In this document: piece after piece, positions 38,481 through 56,741 of the stretch
Position numbering within the stretch: the first letter of the stretch is position 1
How the letters are laid out: every line of letters starts with the position of its first letter
DNA from: Portunus trituberculatus
Taxonomy: Eukaryota > Arthropoda > Malacostraca > Decapoda > Portunidae
Length of the DNA stretch: 64,000 nucleotides
Assembly (NCBI RefSeq): GCF_017591435.1
Contig: NC_059268.1
Location: forward strand, 15,196,684-15,260,683
Direction: 5' to 3'
The notes under the pieces: generated by a model
Databases searched by the model: none
Seen by the model: only the letters and a program-made list of their open reading frames with translations
Told to the model about the DNA's origin: nothing
Program-made: the position numbers and the translations under genes

Positions 38481-41400
38481 CATAGTGTAGTGGTTAGCAC
38501 ACTCGACTCACAATCGAGAGGGCCGGGTTTGAGTCCCGGGGCAGCGAGGCAAATGGGCAAGCCTCTTAATATGTGGCCCCTGTTCACCTAGCAGTAAATA
38601 GGTACGGGATGTAACTCGAGGGGTTGTGGCCTCGCATTCCTGGTGTGTGGAGTGTGTTGTGGTCTCAGTCCTACCCGAAGATCGGTCTATGAGCTCTGAG
38701 CTCGCTCCGTAATGGGGAAGACTGGCTGGGTGACCAGCAGGCGACCGAGGTGAATTACACAAAAAAAAAAAAAAAAAAAAATGCATTGCTTGTGAAAAAA
38801 AAAAGAAAAAGGAAATCTTTGTAAGATTACATTACACGGAATTGCACCAAATGACTTTAGTTTATACATTTTGTGTGGGTTTAGTGAGCAGTGATGCAAT
38901 GACCGTTTGTTATTGTAGCTTGTCCTGGTGGAGTTTCTGGTGACCTTTGCAAGACACTTTTATGGCATTCTCACCCACCGGGGGATAGAGGACCAGCTGT
39001 ACAGGAGCCTGATGGTGTGCCTCAGAACAGAGTCAATCCTCCTGTGTTTCTCACAGCAATGTTGGTGTACTGCCCCAAAGTGACAATTGACCAGGTGAGG
39101 TTATTCTGTCCTTTCCCATTAGTTCTTTAAATCATCAGTTGTTAGCTATTGTTTTTTTTTTTTTTGCTACGTACCTGCTTAGTGCTGCAAACATGCTTGT
39201 AATAGTGATGTAATGATGCTTATTACTTTCAGATTGCAGTATTGTGTGAACACAAAAATAATCTGTTGGGCTCAGGAGTGTACCTGTCCGAGGATGAGTG
39301 CTTGGGAATGTTGCAGGTGCTAGCAGAGTATCAGAAACAACAGTCTGTGCTCATGAACCAAGGAAAGGAGAAACTTGTTGACAGCTTCATGCTGCCAACA
39401 ACATGCCTGGTGCTGGAGGGGATTTCTTTTCATGATGCAAATTATTTGTCACTTCTTCTAGAGAAGATGCCAAACCTTTCCCACATATCTTTGCAGGTAG
39501 GATGTGTGACCACTGTTTAATATGATTTCTGCTGAACAGATAAAAAGAAAAAAATGAAGACAGGTGCATTACACCTGAAATTGTTTGCAAACAGTAGTTC
39601 ATAGATGAAAAGAGCAATTAATTTGTTAAGTGTGCTAAGTATATGTGAGTGTTTCCAGTCCAAGGAAAAATTTGCTTTAGCTATAGCAAAATGTTTGATG
39701 TTTGATGAACTCCACTTACATTGTTCAAGATAAATGTTTACCTTTCTTTATCAATAGGAAGTTATTGAAAGAGGCATTAGCATCATTAACATAGGCATGT
39801 CTCGTGATTTGAGTGTTTTCAGTATACGGAGGTGTATATTGATTAATGTAATACCTTACACCTTCACATAAGAGTGATTGCCTTACAGAGAAGGGAGTGC
39901 AATAACTTATACACACTTCATATCTTTACAGCACAATGGAACCCGAGGAGTCCTGAAAACTCTTAGTCAGCATTGCAAACATTTGAAATCCCTCTGTTTC
40001 TTGGAGCCAAGCATTGAAGCATCTATAAAAGAAAAGGACATGTTTTCAGCCCTTTTTGGTATTCCTTCCACAAATGTTCCACGTCCAGGAAATGTAGTGA
40101 ATAAATTTGAAAGTGACCAAGAATTCAGGGAAAATTGCAAATTTCAATTCCCAAACCTACAAAAGCTTGATATTGATGAATTGTTCTTTGATGAAAATAT
40201 AATACATGACATTTACATATTAACATTACTTCTACAACCAAAGATAAAATGTTTTGGAAAACACTCAGGCCTTACAAGAAGAATTGTAACAAACTACAAA
40301 AAAGCATGGAGTATTATTAATAACAGATCAGAAAGTGAAGCTATTGTGCATTTAACTGAAGTTAAATTTGTAGATTCTATGTCTGCAGTGAATAGACGTA
40401 GTCGAGTGGATCTGGATTACTGGGAAGAAGCACTACCAATGTTTGAAAACTTGACAACTGTTGAGCTGCAGAAAACTCGTTGGAATGAAAAGGAGATTGC
40501 AAAGTTTTGCTCATTGCTTTCAAATAAAGTGAGAACATTTTCTTTAGTGGAATTCCCACTGAGCGACATGTCATGTCTCATTAACGTGACCAACCTACGG
40601 CTGACACTGACCAGACACTACTCTTTTGACAAGATGCACATCATCCTGGACGGCTGCCCTAACCTCAAGACACTAAGCATCCATCCAACTTTCTACCATG
40701 AAGCAGCTCGCAGACAGGTTGGTCAGGACCAACTGCAAGTGGAACAAATGATGGAGGAGGACCTGAATATCTTAGAAAGACTTATGTTTGCTGATGGGGA
40801 AGTTGATGTACAGCCAGTTTTGCTTGTCCAACAAAGAGCTTTGAATTATGGCAATAATGAAGTTCGTGCTGGTGGTGAAGAAGCTTTACCAAATGTCAGG
40901 CCAGCTTTCAGATTAAGAGGAGTATCCAGAAAGAAAAAGAAGCCTCATAACCTGACAACTCTGCGCATTGCTTCCCTCTGTGAAGCAGAACAGAAACAGA
41001 CAGAGGTGAGGACCTTATTGATTTGTTAAAGTTTTATTTTTAGACAAATGTATAGGATTCAGTGAAGATTATACTACTAAGTTCTGAGGGACAACAGTGA
41101 ACATTAATTTTAGTCAGTTATTATAATTTTGTTTAAGGATTTTATCTTCTATTACAAAATTGGGTGGCTCATGAATCTAACATATATTTTCCTAGACAAG
41201 CTCCTCTGTTACACTCATCCCTGTCATGAGCCTTCCTTCACACACCATCTTCATCTTTAGCTTTCCAATGAAAAGCATATTTCTTTCACACCAGTACTTT
41301 GTAATAACATATCAGAACAAGGACAGAATTATTATCTATTTGTGACCCAAAAATTTGTTTCTAATATTTGTATTATATTATAATTCATCCATTCTCCTAT

Positions 41401-42142
41401 GAATATTTTGTCAGGACTTTCTGCGTGAGGTGTTGGAGCGTTTACCTAACCTGCGTAACCTGTGCCTTGGCATGTGGATGGGGTCGCTGAGTCAGAGGCG
41501 GCAATATTTGACTTGCACGGCCAACGCACTGGTCAATGTGGTGGCAGATAAGGAACGGAAAGAATTACTGCTGCCACACCTAACACGGGTATGTCTTCTT
41601 GCTGCTTTTCACTCTAGTCATTTACTGTAGTGGCTGGGTGCTCAAACTGAAACTCCATTCATATAGTGAGTCACACCTTGTTTGATAGAGGTACATTGAA
41701 CATCTGTCTTGAGTTCAGTCCCAAGGTACTCATCAATTGTGCTATAATGATGAGTATGTTGGTTTGTCAGTATTGAGTTCAAGTTCTTGCAATTATCTCA
41801 AGGGACTCAATTTCTTAGGCATTGGTGTGTCATTCTGTTAAGTATACATTTAAAGTATACATTTAATGAAATACTTGCTTGATAATTAAATCATCCAAAA
41901 GTTTAGCATAATGTGACAATTTTTTTCAGCTTTGTTGTCTTCCAACTGGGAATGAGATGGAGATGTGCAGATCACTTGCATCCCTGGTGGAGGTACTGCC
42001 ATCCTTGCAGACCCTTGTCCTGCCTGTCCTGGACATGTACATGCTGTCACGAACCCTCAAGTACTTCCAGCACTCTAGTCTTGACATTCAGTACAAGTGT
42101 GCCACAGACCAGGTGTTCTCATACTGGGGACCTGAACACTAA
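36780..42142 (+). CDS. Leucine-rich-repeat protein of unknown function (6 coding exons, apparent frameshift in exon 2)
   Basis: Exons: 36780-36878, 38919-39094, 39233-39496, 39932-41005, 41415-41588, 41930-42142; GT-AG introns, all phase 0. If read through, the product is about 666 residues. Leucine-rich segments recur: MPNLSHISL, CKHLKSLCFL, FPNLQKLDI, FENLTTVEL, CPNLKTLSI, LPNLRNLCL, LPSLQTLVL. The N-terminus (LHQLCGWSIARYF) resembles the start of F-box/LRR-like proteins, but no F-box can be claimed. There is no signal peptide or membrane segment, so it is probably intracellular. Exon 2 opens in frame (VEFLVTFARHFYG) but ends in another frame (PPVFLTAMLVYCPKVTIDQ); the switch near 39024-39034 equals one missing base. 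Without correction translation stops at 39080-39082. All other exons are intact, so an assembly error or a recent allele is likelier than an old pseudogene. Intron 1 holds a SINE array. Confidence 0.8.
37052..38405 (+). mobile_element. Tandem array of four tRNA-Val-derived SINEs joined by (AC)n
   Basis: Each unit begins with a tRNA-like head (A box TAGCTCAGTGGTTAGAGC; anticodon loop TTCACAA, i.e. Val-CAC; B box GTTTGATTCC or GTTCGATTCC). A shared body of about 220 bp follows, and the unit ends in AACAGTGAAACAC running into (AC)n. Heads begin near 37053, 37412, 37770 and 38119, so the period is 358-359 then 349 bp. Copies 2-4 are nearly identical, (AC)n included, while copy 1 differs at several head positions; copies 3 and 4 share small deletions in the body. 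Copy 4 ends in GAATTACAC, like the other SINE family next to it. The array sits in intron 1 of the LRR gene, in sense orientation. Confidence 0.9.
38470..38782 (+). mobile_element. Second tRNA-derived SINE family, with poly(A) tail
   Basis: The tRNA-like head (GTAGTGGTTAGCACACTCGA, anticodon loop CTCACAA, B box GGTTTGAGTCC) differs from its neighbour. The body shares the block CACCTAGCAGTxAxTAGGTACGGGATGTAA and the AGATCGG...GAGCTCTGAGCTCG block, so the two families are related. It ends in GAATTACAC followed by about 20 A. It lies directly downstream of the (AC)n tail of the four-copy array. Confidence 0.85.
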
Positions 42143-42835
42143 CAGACTACCTGACTCTCAGAATTGAGTTTTTTTGGTGACTGACTTACTTTTCTATTTT
42201 TTCATTCTTTTGTTTTATGATATCTTGGGTATTTGATGTTGGTAAAGTGTCATGGTCACTTTCAAACAAACAAGAATCATTATGTAAAAGAAAGTACATA
42301 TAATGAGCTTCATATGTACTTGTATTCTATGGATCTCTATAAAATTACTTAAATTACTTTGTTTTGTATGAATTACTGGAAAAAAAAAAAAAAAAACACT
42401 TGCCTATGGTTTTGAACATTACATGCATGAATGCAGATGCATAGACCATGGGAAGTAACCTCTTAGTATACACTAACTAGAATGTCTTCACATAGTTATT
42501 CAGTATGTAGTGTTATATCTTTTGTATATAACAGTGATTAAGTATCCTATCAGGAAGGACTCTATGAAAGACTGTTCTTGTCATGGGGTAACAAGTGAAT
42601 TCTGTTGACTTGGTAATCTTGTATTCTATACACTGTAGTACCAGTGTGTAGGGCACAGTTAGAAGCTTGCCTTGAATGAAGAAAGGGGTCATAACTTTCC
42701 TGCTATGTATGGTTGTGCTGAATCAGGGATAGCTTAAGTAGAAATTATGCAATTTGAATTTCTCATTTATGAAAAAAAAAAACAGGATAAACATTGAATT
42801 TAAAATATTCTTATATTTTTCTAAGATGATCACAA

Positions 42836-42841
42836 AATAAA
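42836..42841 (+). terminator. Candidate poly(A) signal of the LRR gene
   Basis: AATAAA about 690 bp after the LRR stop codon, ending an AT-rich stretch without other features. This is the plausible end of the 3' UTR. Confidence 0.35.
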
Positions 42842-42859
42842 GATTTGGATTTATTGATT

Positions 42860-43497
42860 TTCTTACTCAAAATATCAATATCATTATCAATAATACTGAA
42901 ATTTTGGATTTATTGATGTATCAGTTATTGATTATTGCTGATATAGTTATTATGGTAATTCTTTGTTATGTCCAGCTTTGCCCAAGTGACACCACCAAGG
43001 CAGAGCCATTGCCTCAGGAATGGGCGTTTTCCCCAATGGTATACAGTACTTCTCTAAAAGGAGGTGTGTAAGGCGTGGGAGACTACTGGGAGTAAAATAA
43101 AAACAGGCTTTGTTCTTGGCTTTCAGTTCAAAGCAGAGAAAGGTCTTGATGGGGGGGAGGGTTATGAGACAGTAGAGTTGCCAGGTGGTTGTGTGGGATG
43201 TTGCACGAATCTTGGGAGGAAAAGTGGTGACACTGCTGACTACTTGCCATTCAGGTGAGTAAAGGCTGTTACATTTACACATCTCCATGTCAGCCATAAC
43301 CGACATGATGATAGTAGTGGCCATTTACTAAAGAGATGAGCAGCAAGGTACAGTAGTGAGTGACACATTGGCAATGGTGATGCAGACACCTGAGGCCAGC
43401 TAAACACCTGAAAAGCATGAGTTAATGCAAAGGAAATGCTTGAGATATGTGCACACATCAGTTCAGGAGAGACAAGGAAATTTAATGTTTTGTCTAC

Positions 43498-43591
<94 letters not shown>

Positions 43592-45191
43592 TAACTATTT
43601 TGAAAAGGAGTGGCAAGAATTGGGTTATGATGATGCATAGGCAGGGAATGAGTGGAAGGAAAGACTGGCAGTGGCAGGTAGAGGCTGGATAGAAGTAAAC
43701 AAAATGTGGATGAAAATAAAAGAACAGTTAGCTGAGAAGTGGCAGGAGTGGAGCAGTGGAGAGACTAGTGGAAGGAAGAAATAGTGGAGGAGCTGGGAAA
43801 GTGTGTGGGGGGGGCGTGTTCAATCCAGTAACGGTGAAGGAAGGAGGCCACCCTCACCTCGTGGTCTGGACGAGTTTGGAGCTTCCCACAGCTTTATGAA
43901 TGAACGAGACTCGGGTTCACTGACCGCCCACCCGCTGGAGTATGTGTGTGTGTGTGTGTGTGTGAGTTCACCTAATTGTAGTATACAAAGCTCTGATATA
44001 GCTACCTTCTTTGAGCCACAGTGTGTGTGTGTGTGTGTGTGTGTGTTCATCCCAGCCAAGAGGTTATTGAACTTGTTAAACGCTATTTTTTTCAGTAACT
44101 ACATTTATTTATTCACTTATTCATTTATTATTATTTATTTATTATTTCTTTTTAAGGTAGTGATCTTCGTGTTCATCTTCATGAAAGGAAACGTATCTAA
44201 ATTTAGTTGCTTATTCACACCCAAGATGGCAATAATACGTATTCTAAAGCTATAACCATCCTCCTGCTGCTAAGATAAAGATACATTTGGGAGTTCTTTT
44301 ATCACCGAGTATAGAAAGATTGAGAAAAAGAAAAGTGAAAAAAAATTAGTTCGCAATCTATTTCTTTGCCTGACGATTATTCTTAGTGAATAATAATGAA
44401 AAAAAAGTTACCGATATTGTTCATCAATACTGAACAAACAAGAAGACAAGGAAAACTGGGCAAGGCAAGACCTATATAGACAATCAAGTCTCCAATGTGT
44501 GTGCAAATCAAAATAATGAACGTGAGAGGAGAGGCCGATGATTTACCTGCTCTCAAGGCAGTGATAAGCTTACAGGATTCTTTAAAATAGTAATGATAGT
44601 AAAAAGAGAAACTCATTAGCGCTTTACAACACTTCACCTGACCCCGTGGACATATTGGAGAGTTCAACCACCTTTGTGCATTCGTTCTAATGTGTTCAGA
44701 TAGCCTGCCAAGTGAAGGGCGGCCCCGATACCATCAAGAACAAAACAACAATGTCTTCAGGAGTCGTGTTAGGCAAGGTTGTGGTGGACAGTTTATCTTT
44801 ACAACAACTAGACGTTTGTTTATCTTGGAGGGGTCATATACCATTATACATCCATTGCCAGAAGTTTCGATAGCTTAAAAAGTCAAGTGGCAAGCTTCAC
44901 ACACACTACTGCCAACAACCTCAAAGACCACACCATCTTGAAAAATACAATTCGCAAATGTTATGGATAATACGGTCTCAATGTAATCGACCCCTGAAAA
45001 ATAGCTATCCTAGGTGTTATACTGGAACCATTTTCCGTCAGAGTAACTTTGCCATATGGATAGGCGCACGCGAGCGTGTTAACACTGCAGCTCTTAATCA
45101 CTGACTGGTCTATACATGGTCTTGCTTGAAACGAGCGTGTCTTGCTTTGAAACGTGCTTCAGTTATATTATTAATTCACCAGAGCCCTTAT
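42860..45191. other. Intergenic, no gene recognised
   Basis: Holds (AT)n(AC)n at 43500-43592 and short (GT)n tracts at 43941-43964 and 44021-44046. No supported exon. Confidence 0.6.
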
Positions 45192-45404
45192 TTAACCCCT
45201 TCAGTACCGGGACTCATTTCTACCTTGAGTTTTGGGTTTTATTAAAAAAAATTATTGACATTAAGAAGGGTCTATGGAAGTCAGAAGATTAATCGCCAGA
45301 GTCTTCACTGTTTTAATCACCATATAAATTTCTGAAGCTTTATAAAATCATCAAATAGTAGCCAGAATGAATATGAAAAGGCGTCATGGTACTACAGGGA
45401 TTAA
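45192..45404. mobile_element. TTAA-flanked MITE, copy 3 (inverted relative to copies 1-2)
   Basis: Ends TTAACCCCTTCAGTACC and GGTACTACAGGGATTAA; 213 bp; TTAA intact on both sides. Confidence 0.8.
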
Positions 45405-49477
<4,073 letters not shown>

Positions 49478-49681
49478 AAATATCAAGACACATTTTTAAC
49501 TTGAGAATTGTGCACGATTAGGCCAATTTATTTACACTAGGAAGGGCCTATGGAGGTCAGAAGATCAATGGTCACAGTCTTCGCTATTCTAATCCACCAC
49601 ATGAGTTTCTGAACCTGTATAAAATCACCAAATAGTAAGCAGAATGAATATGGAAACGCGTCATGGCAATCAAGGGGTTAA
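49478..49681. mobile_element. MITE copy 4, left end degraded
   Basis: The right end CAAGGGGTTAA and the interior match the family. The left terminus has lost the CCCCTTCAG block, so the exact left boundary is approximate. Confidence 0.65.
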
Positions 49682-51080
49682 TGCAGTCTCTAAATCTCGA
49701 AAATTATGAAATCTATCAAGTATTTTAGAGATTCTAAAGTTAACTCTGCTGCTGCGGCATGTGTGAAAATAAAGAAAAACTGAGCTATTGGTGTAAGGAA
49801 GAGGAAGATATATAATTTTCATTTACGGTGAGGGGATTTCAAGGCTTTTGTCAAGAGCGGCAAAGGTTACGTCCAAGGCTAGGGGGTGAGCCTTGCCTTT
49901 CCCTTCAGCTTGCTCGGTTGTCATGTGACGCAACTGCTGCTGTTTTCTGTAAGCATTTTTGGTTACAGGTTGAGGCCGGTGATGTATTGCGAGGCAGTGC
50001 ACTAAATTCAAGCATGTGGGAGGAGGGTAAAGGGAAGACATAACTAGATTGGCGGGCTTCGAAACACATGATGAACGTTGTAAATTGTTTTCCTCATGAC
50101 TAACCTTGAGACGACATACTGGCAGAATATCATGTGCTATATTTCGTTTACATAATCAGTACTATAATAGAAGATATGTTACTTATTTTCATTGTGATTC
50201 GTATCCTCCCCAGTCTGCGTCCTGTCATCTGCTGGCGCTCCTCTTACGAAACATGACAACTGATAGATCTTAAGAACCTCTGTGTAGTAAAGACTGAGAG
50301 AAAACAACACTCAGCGGGAGTTTGTGTGGCGGGTTACTCAACTTATGACCACGAAATAGAACTGAAACACGATCAACAGACGCCTTGCTATTGTCCTGAC
50401 CTTCACCATTCCTAACCCAGACCGCAGTTTAAGATTATTTCTATTTACACCCCAAGAGAAAAGTAAAGCCACGTTGTGTTTATTTGTGTACTAACTTAAC
50501 TAAGGTATTAAGAGTATTTAAAGGCTTTACTGTTACAGCTGACACAAGCCAAGCAAGAACCATGTTGATAAATATTTTTTGCCCTCCCAAAACGAGCACT
50601 ACACGTAACACTGTACCTAATTATAGATTTATGCTTCCGCACTTGAACAAATTCGCTCGCTCCCCCGCTGTGCTGCTGCTGCTGCTGCTACAACCATCAC
50701 TGAAGATAAATGACATCGCCTCTACGCAGCCTTGACTTCAGATTCGATATTTCCTCATTTCCCCTCGGCTACAACGCCCACTCATAGCTGTCACTACGCT
50801 CTCTACACCGCCCACTACTCGCCCTGCCAAACCTCTCGTCAATCCTTAGCCCTCTCCCACTCGCCCCCTCCCAGTGAAGTCGAATGGGAAGGCAGCATGG
50901 ACGGCCTGAGGAAGGGATGTGTGCCAGCATAGTATACATTGTTGGCAGTGTCCCCGTCACTCGCCTTCACGTCTGACCCCCTTAGTGCCACGTCTCCCCT
51001 GCCTTTGGATTATACCCATGGCAACACCTGGAGAGAGACAACATGGGAAAAAAAAAAGGAAAAATGCAGGCGCCGTTTGT

Positions 51081-51292
51081 TTACCTCTTCAGTACCGAGA
51101 CACATTTTTACCTTCAGATTTGTGTACGATTAAACGATTTTATTGACTTTAAGAAGTGTCTATGGAGATCAGAAGATTAATGGGCAGATTCTTCACTATT
51201 CTAATCCCCTACATGAGTTTCTGAAGCTGTATAAAATCACCAAATAGTAAGATGAATTAATATAGAAACGCATCATGGAACTCAGTGGTTAA
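51081..51292. mobile_element. MITE copy 5
   Basis: Left end TTACCTCTTCAGTACC and right end CTCAGTGGTTAA flank the conserved interior; the termini are partly mutated. Confidence 0.75.
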
Positions 51293-51900
51293 AATGATTC
51301 GCCTAAGAGGTACTGGTACTTTAATAAACAGCGTATAAAAATCTTGTCTTCTCCGGAAAAAAATATAAATAAGATGCTCCTATAATAGTAACGTGTGTCT
51401 CTGAGAAGCGTGACAATTCTCAGTAAATACTATTGAAATATACTCGCGTCTGATTTATCTTGGTGTTTTGGAAGCAGTGTGTGTCTTCCTGGTAGAGGGA
51501 CACACAAGCAGTGCCGCCCTCATGGTGTTGCTGCTGGTGGTACTCCTACTAGTGCCAGGCGGTGGACACAGGCGCCGTGGTGTTTGTCGGAAGAGTTAGG
51601 CGCCTTCTGTCAGTCGGCCTCGTTGTGCGATGTCATAAATAAATGAATCAATTCCTTATCAATGTCACTCCATTCATTCGTCTTGACTGAATGAAAAGGC
51701 AAACCAGAACTCAGAAATGCGTGTCAAAACCTCAATTTATCGACTCGGTCAGGTTGTTCATTCTCTTACCGGAATGAGAAGGAAAAAGAGATAAAAAGGA
51801 AAGAAACAACGAAGCTGAACTCATTACTTATTTACTCATAAGTTTTACAGCGCTAGGAAAGAAAGTTAATGCAGAAAGTGAAATAGGAACATTTGGTCAT

Positions 51901-51964
<64 letters not shown>

Positions 51965-52018
51965 ATCATTTCTTGTATCTGCCTGTCTGTCTGTTAGTTC
52001 TCTCCCTTTCCCTTTCCC

Positions 52019-52067
<49 letters not shown>

Positions 52068-52763
52068 GAATGGGACAAGTGTGCCTCTAAGGTGCCACAG
52101 CTACACGTGCTCAATCAGGCGACAATAAACGGCCTAATAAACACTGCGCCTGGTGTGGTTTACTGCAGCACTGGCAATGAAACGCGTGTCGAGAGTTCCA
52201 AGGCTTGCAGCAATAATCACGTTCGTCACAAGCGGAAGACACTTTTGACGTGCCTGGTTGTGCAAAAACATATACTAGTTTGATTTAATGGTCATGTTTT
52301 TTTGTCACTCGAAGTCTCATGGGGATTTCCACCTTTCTCGTTTTCTTTATCCCAGTATGCATTATGAAAGGAAATGTTACGTAAATCAGGTCCCGGAAGT
52401 TTGATCATTTGGCGCTGTTACATCCAACACTTAGAAATATATATAGTTACTAAAGTTTTTAAAATGTCCAGTCAGGCACATGCACAAAAGCTGAAAGAAG
52501 CACAAAAGCTTTAAGAAAAAAAAAAGAGGAAAAAGAAAGGGTCTCCAGTTTCCCCTCTCACATAAACAAAGAAGTGTGGTGTATAAATCTGAAAGACATA
52601 TTGACACTAGAAGGAGTGATGGAGCAATTAATTCACTTCCCGGCTATAATTTGAGTTCCGCTTAGTAACATCTAGGATCTGTCACCTAAAATTAGCCTTG
52701 TCTGGGTATCATTAGTTTGTCCAAAGGAAATATTTGCCCTCACCAATTGATGTGAATTTAACC

Positions 52764-52973
52764 TTACCCCTTCAGTACTTGGACGCATTTTTACCACGAG
52801 TTTGGTGTGATTAGACAATTTTATTGACATTAGGAAGGATTTATGGAGGTCAGAAGATTAATGGCCACAGTCTTCACTATTTTAATCCTTATACGAGTTT
52901 CTGAAGTTGCATAAAATCATCAAACAGTGACCAGAATGAATAGGAAAATGCGCCATGGTACTGAAAGGGTCAA
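52764..52973. mobile_element. MITE copy 6
   Basis: Left end TTACCCCTTCAGTACTTGG and right end GGTACTGAAAGGGTCAAC; 210 bp with typical interior. Confidence 0.75.
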
Positions 52974-53466
52974 CAACTGATATCATTGACCTTGCCGGAG
53001 AGTTGGTTTTCCCATATAGAGTGTTGCTAAACTGACGAGTTAAAAGTTGGACCATGTTTGCGGCCACGAGACCGTGTAGTGAAGGGGAGAGAGAACCTTG
53101 AAGTCACTGAAAGTGATGTACTAGATAGCGGTGGGGAGGCGCTAGGGATAAAAATATAAAGGCTGTAAAAACACGTGATTCTTGCCCACGCCCAAATGTC
53201 CCTTGACACTTCTATGCAACCTTCCGCAATCCCAACTTATAAAGGCGACGGCGGCGGCGACGGCGTGGCAGCAACAGCAGAAGCGTTAGCGACGGGAGCG
53301 ACAGTAGCAGCAGCGGAACCCGTCTCTAAGGCATGTCCTAACGCCGCTCTGGTCTCGTTACAGGAGTACTAGCGAGGACTGCCTGGCATCCATCGTAACG
53401 TTTTATGACCAGCGGCGGCAACACTTGTGTGCCACTTAGTATATGGCCTGTTTAGCGACTGTGTGT

Positions 53467-53758
53467 GTTTCACTGTTTGATCTGCTGCAGTCTCTGACGA
53501 GACAGCCAGACGTTACCCTACGGGACGAGCTCAGAGCTCATTATTTCCGATCTTCGGATAGGCCTGAGACCAGGCACACACCACACACCGGGACAACAAG
53601 GTCACAACGCCTCGATTTACATCCCGTACCTACTCACTGCTAGGTGAACAGGGGCTACACGTGAAAGGAGACACACCCAAATATCTCCATCCGGCCGAGG
53701 AATCGAACCCCGGTCCTCTGGCTTGTGAAGCCAGCGCTCTAACCACTGAGCTACCGGG
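53467..53758 (-). mobile_element. tRNA-Val-derived SINE, minus strand
   Basis: Reverse complement of the tandem-array family: the tRNA-like head lies at 53758-53687 and the tail (AACAGTGAAACACACAC) ends near 53461. A (CA)n tract (minus strand) precedes its head and joins it to the neighbouring SINE. Confidence 0.85.
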
Positions 53759-53778
53759 TGTGTGTGTGTGTGTGTGTA

Positions 53779-54057
53779 TAATTCACCTCGGTCGCCTACT
53801 GGTCACCCAGCCAGTCTTCCCCATTACGGAGCGAGCTCATAGCTCATAGACCGATCTTCGGGTAGGACTGAGACCACATCAACACAACACAACGGGAAAG
53901 CGAGGTCACAACCCCTCGTGTTACATCCCGTACCTATTTACTGCTAGGTGAACAGGGGCCACACATTAAGAGGCTTGCCCATTTGTCTCGCCGCTTACCG
54001 GAACTCGAACCCGGCCTCTCGATTGTGAGTCGAGCGTGCTAACCACTACACTGTGCG
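53779..54057 (-). mobile_element. Second-family SINE, minus strand
   Basis: Reverse complement of the element at 38470-38782: head at about 54057-53987 with anticodon loop CTCACAA, ending GAATTATACAC. It lies head-side next to a (CA)/(CT) microsatellite (54058-54264) and tail-side next to the other SINE. Confidence 0.85.
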
Positions 54058-54071
54058 GTGTGTGTATGTGT

Positions 54072-55007
<936 letters not shown>

Positions 55008-55340
55008 CTAGAGTTAACCTTCGCTAGAGTTCAGTCCATAAAGTTAACAGTCCCTAGAGTTGTGAGTCCCTAGAGTTAACAGTCCCCAGAGTTAACAGTT
55101 CCTAGAGTTAACAGTCCATAGAGTTAAGTCCCTAGAGTTAACAGTCCCCAGAGTTAAGTCTCTAGAGTTAACAGTCCCTAGAGTTAACAGTCTCTAGAGC
55201 CAACAGTCTCTAGAGTTAACAATCCCTAGAGTTAACAGTCCCTAGAGATGACAGTCCATAAAGTTAAGATTCCCTAGAGTTAACAATCCTTAAGAGTTAA
55301 CAGTCCCTCGAGTTAACAGTCCCTAGAGATACAAAAATCC
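55008..55340. repeat. 16-bp minisatellite, unit CCCTAGAGTTAACAGT
   Basis: About 20 head-to-tail units; many differ by one or two bases or lack a few, and each typical unit carries the palindromes CTAG and GTTAAC. Diverged units extend left to about 54935. No coding frame is supported. Confidence 0.85.
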
Positions 55341-56095
55341 ACAGAGTTGACATTAGATTACTTTTTTCTCTAAGAAGAAATTATTACGGATTTTTTTTTC
55401 TCTGATACTTTAGTTCTTGGCAAAAACTGTTTCTTTTGTTCCGTTCCTTTTTTCCTGACACTTCCTTACCAATCACCATTCAGCAATACAATCCATAAAC
55501 GTAACATTCCCTCAGCAACACTTATTCCTCACATTCCCCTGCAGAGTGCATTGGTTAGCGTTACATTGTTAGCATTCCCTGGAGTTGACGTGACCACGGG
55601 TGTGTGAATGTTGTGGAAAACGACACCCAGCTGAGCCGTTCCTTCGTTCGGAGCGCCTTGAGATCAGTCCTACTTTTAGCGCCTTTGTGCGTGGGCGAGG
55701 AGGAGAAGGAAGAGGAGGATGAAGAGAAGGAAAAGGATATAATTCGGGTTAACGATAATTCACATCTCAGTAGCTGTTATTAAATGATTCCTGTAAAGCT
55801 TAAGATTTCATACATTTTCCTGTTTTCGTGTGCTCTCGCTACGTGGCGCCACACCTTACTTTGTCCACGTTAAAGAAATTTATGACGCACTAAAGGTGAT
55901 GAGAAAACGCTTAACTCTGAGGCAATTTAAAGCAGTACATAACACGATCCAGAAAGGTTAACGACTCGTAACTCATTTCTACTACTCTCATAACACCGAA
56001 CGCTTAAAATGAACCACTGAATGATTGACTGTTGTGATTTTGGCGCCACAACAACGAAAGGCTGAGAGAAGTATGTTAACCTACTCTCTCTCTCT

Positions 56096-56147
<52 letters not shown>

Positions 56148-56376
56148 CTTAATTATGGTCATGACGCCAGAGTTATAAGAAAGGGGCGTGGCAGCTGCAT
56201 GAGATGGGGTGTGTGTGTGTGGGGGAGAGGGGGTAGAGGGAGGCGAAAGGGCATGGATCAAGGGGGGATGGGGGTAGAAAAGGGGCCTCAGCGCTGTCTG
56301 CCAACTGATTTTGCTTGTGTCCAAATTTGTCCCTCCCACTGTCGGTCCCGCGAATTTGAAAAGGTTTGCATGCACT

Positions 56377-56462
<86 letters not shown>

Positions 56463-56679
56463 GATTTGTTGTTCATTCATTTATATAACAAACGCAAAAA
56501 AATAAATCAAGGAAAGAAAGAAAGAAAAGAAAGAAAGAAAGAAAGAAAGAAAAAGAAGGAAGGAAGGAAGGAAGGAAGGAAGGAAGGAAGGAAGGAAGGA
56601 GGGAGGCAGGGAAAGAGAAAAGAAAACTGTAGGCAACATTAATTCATTCATCACTTGCTCATTCACGTAAACTTCTTGC

Positions 56680-56741
<62 letters not shown>

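Larger units (their letters stand above)
49682..53466. other. Intergenic between MITE copies, no gene recognised
   Basis: Apart from MITE copies 5 and 6 it holds (CT)n at 51904-51960 and 52023-52065 and a GGC/GAC/CAG-type triplet-rich patch near 53245-53320. No exon could be supported. Confidence 0.55.

Noticed and set aside
39015..39054. Mini-intron (GTGTGC...CACAG) that would explain the exon 2 frameshift
   Set aside because: About 40 bp is too short for a normal intron, and splicing there leaves the same frame and the same stop codon.
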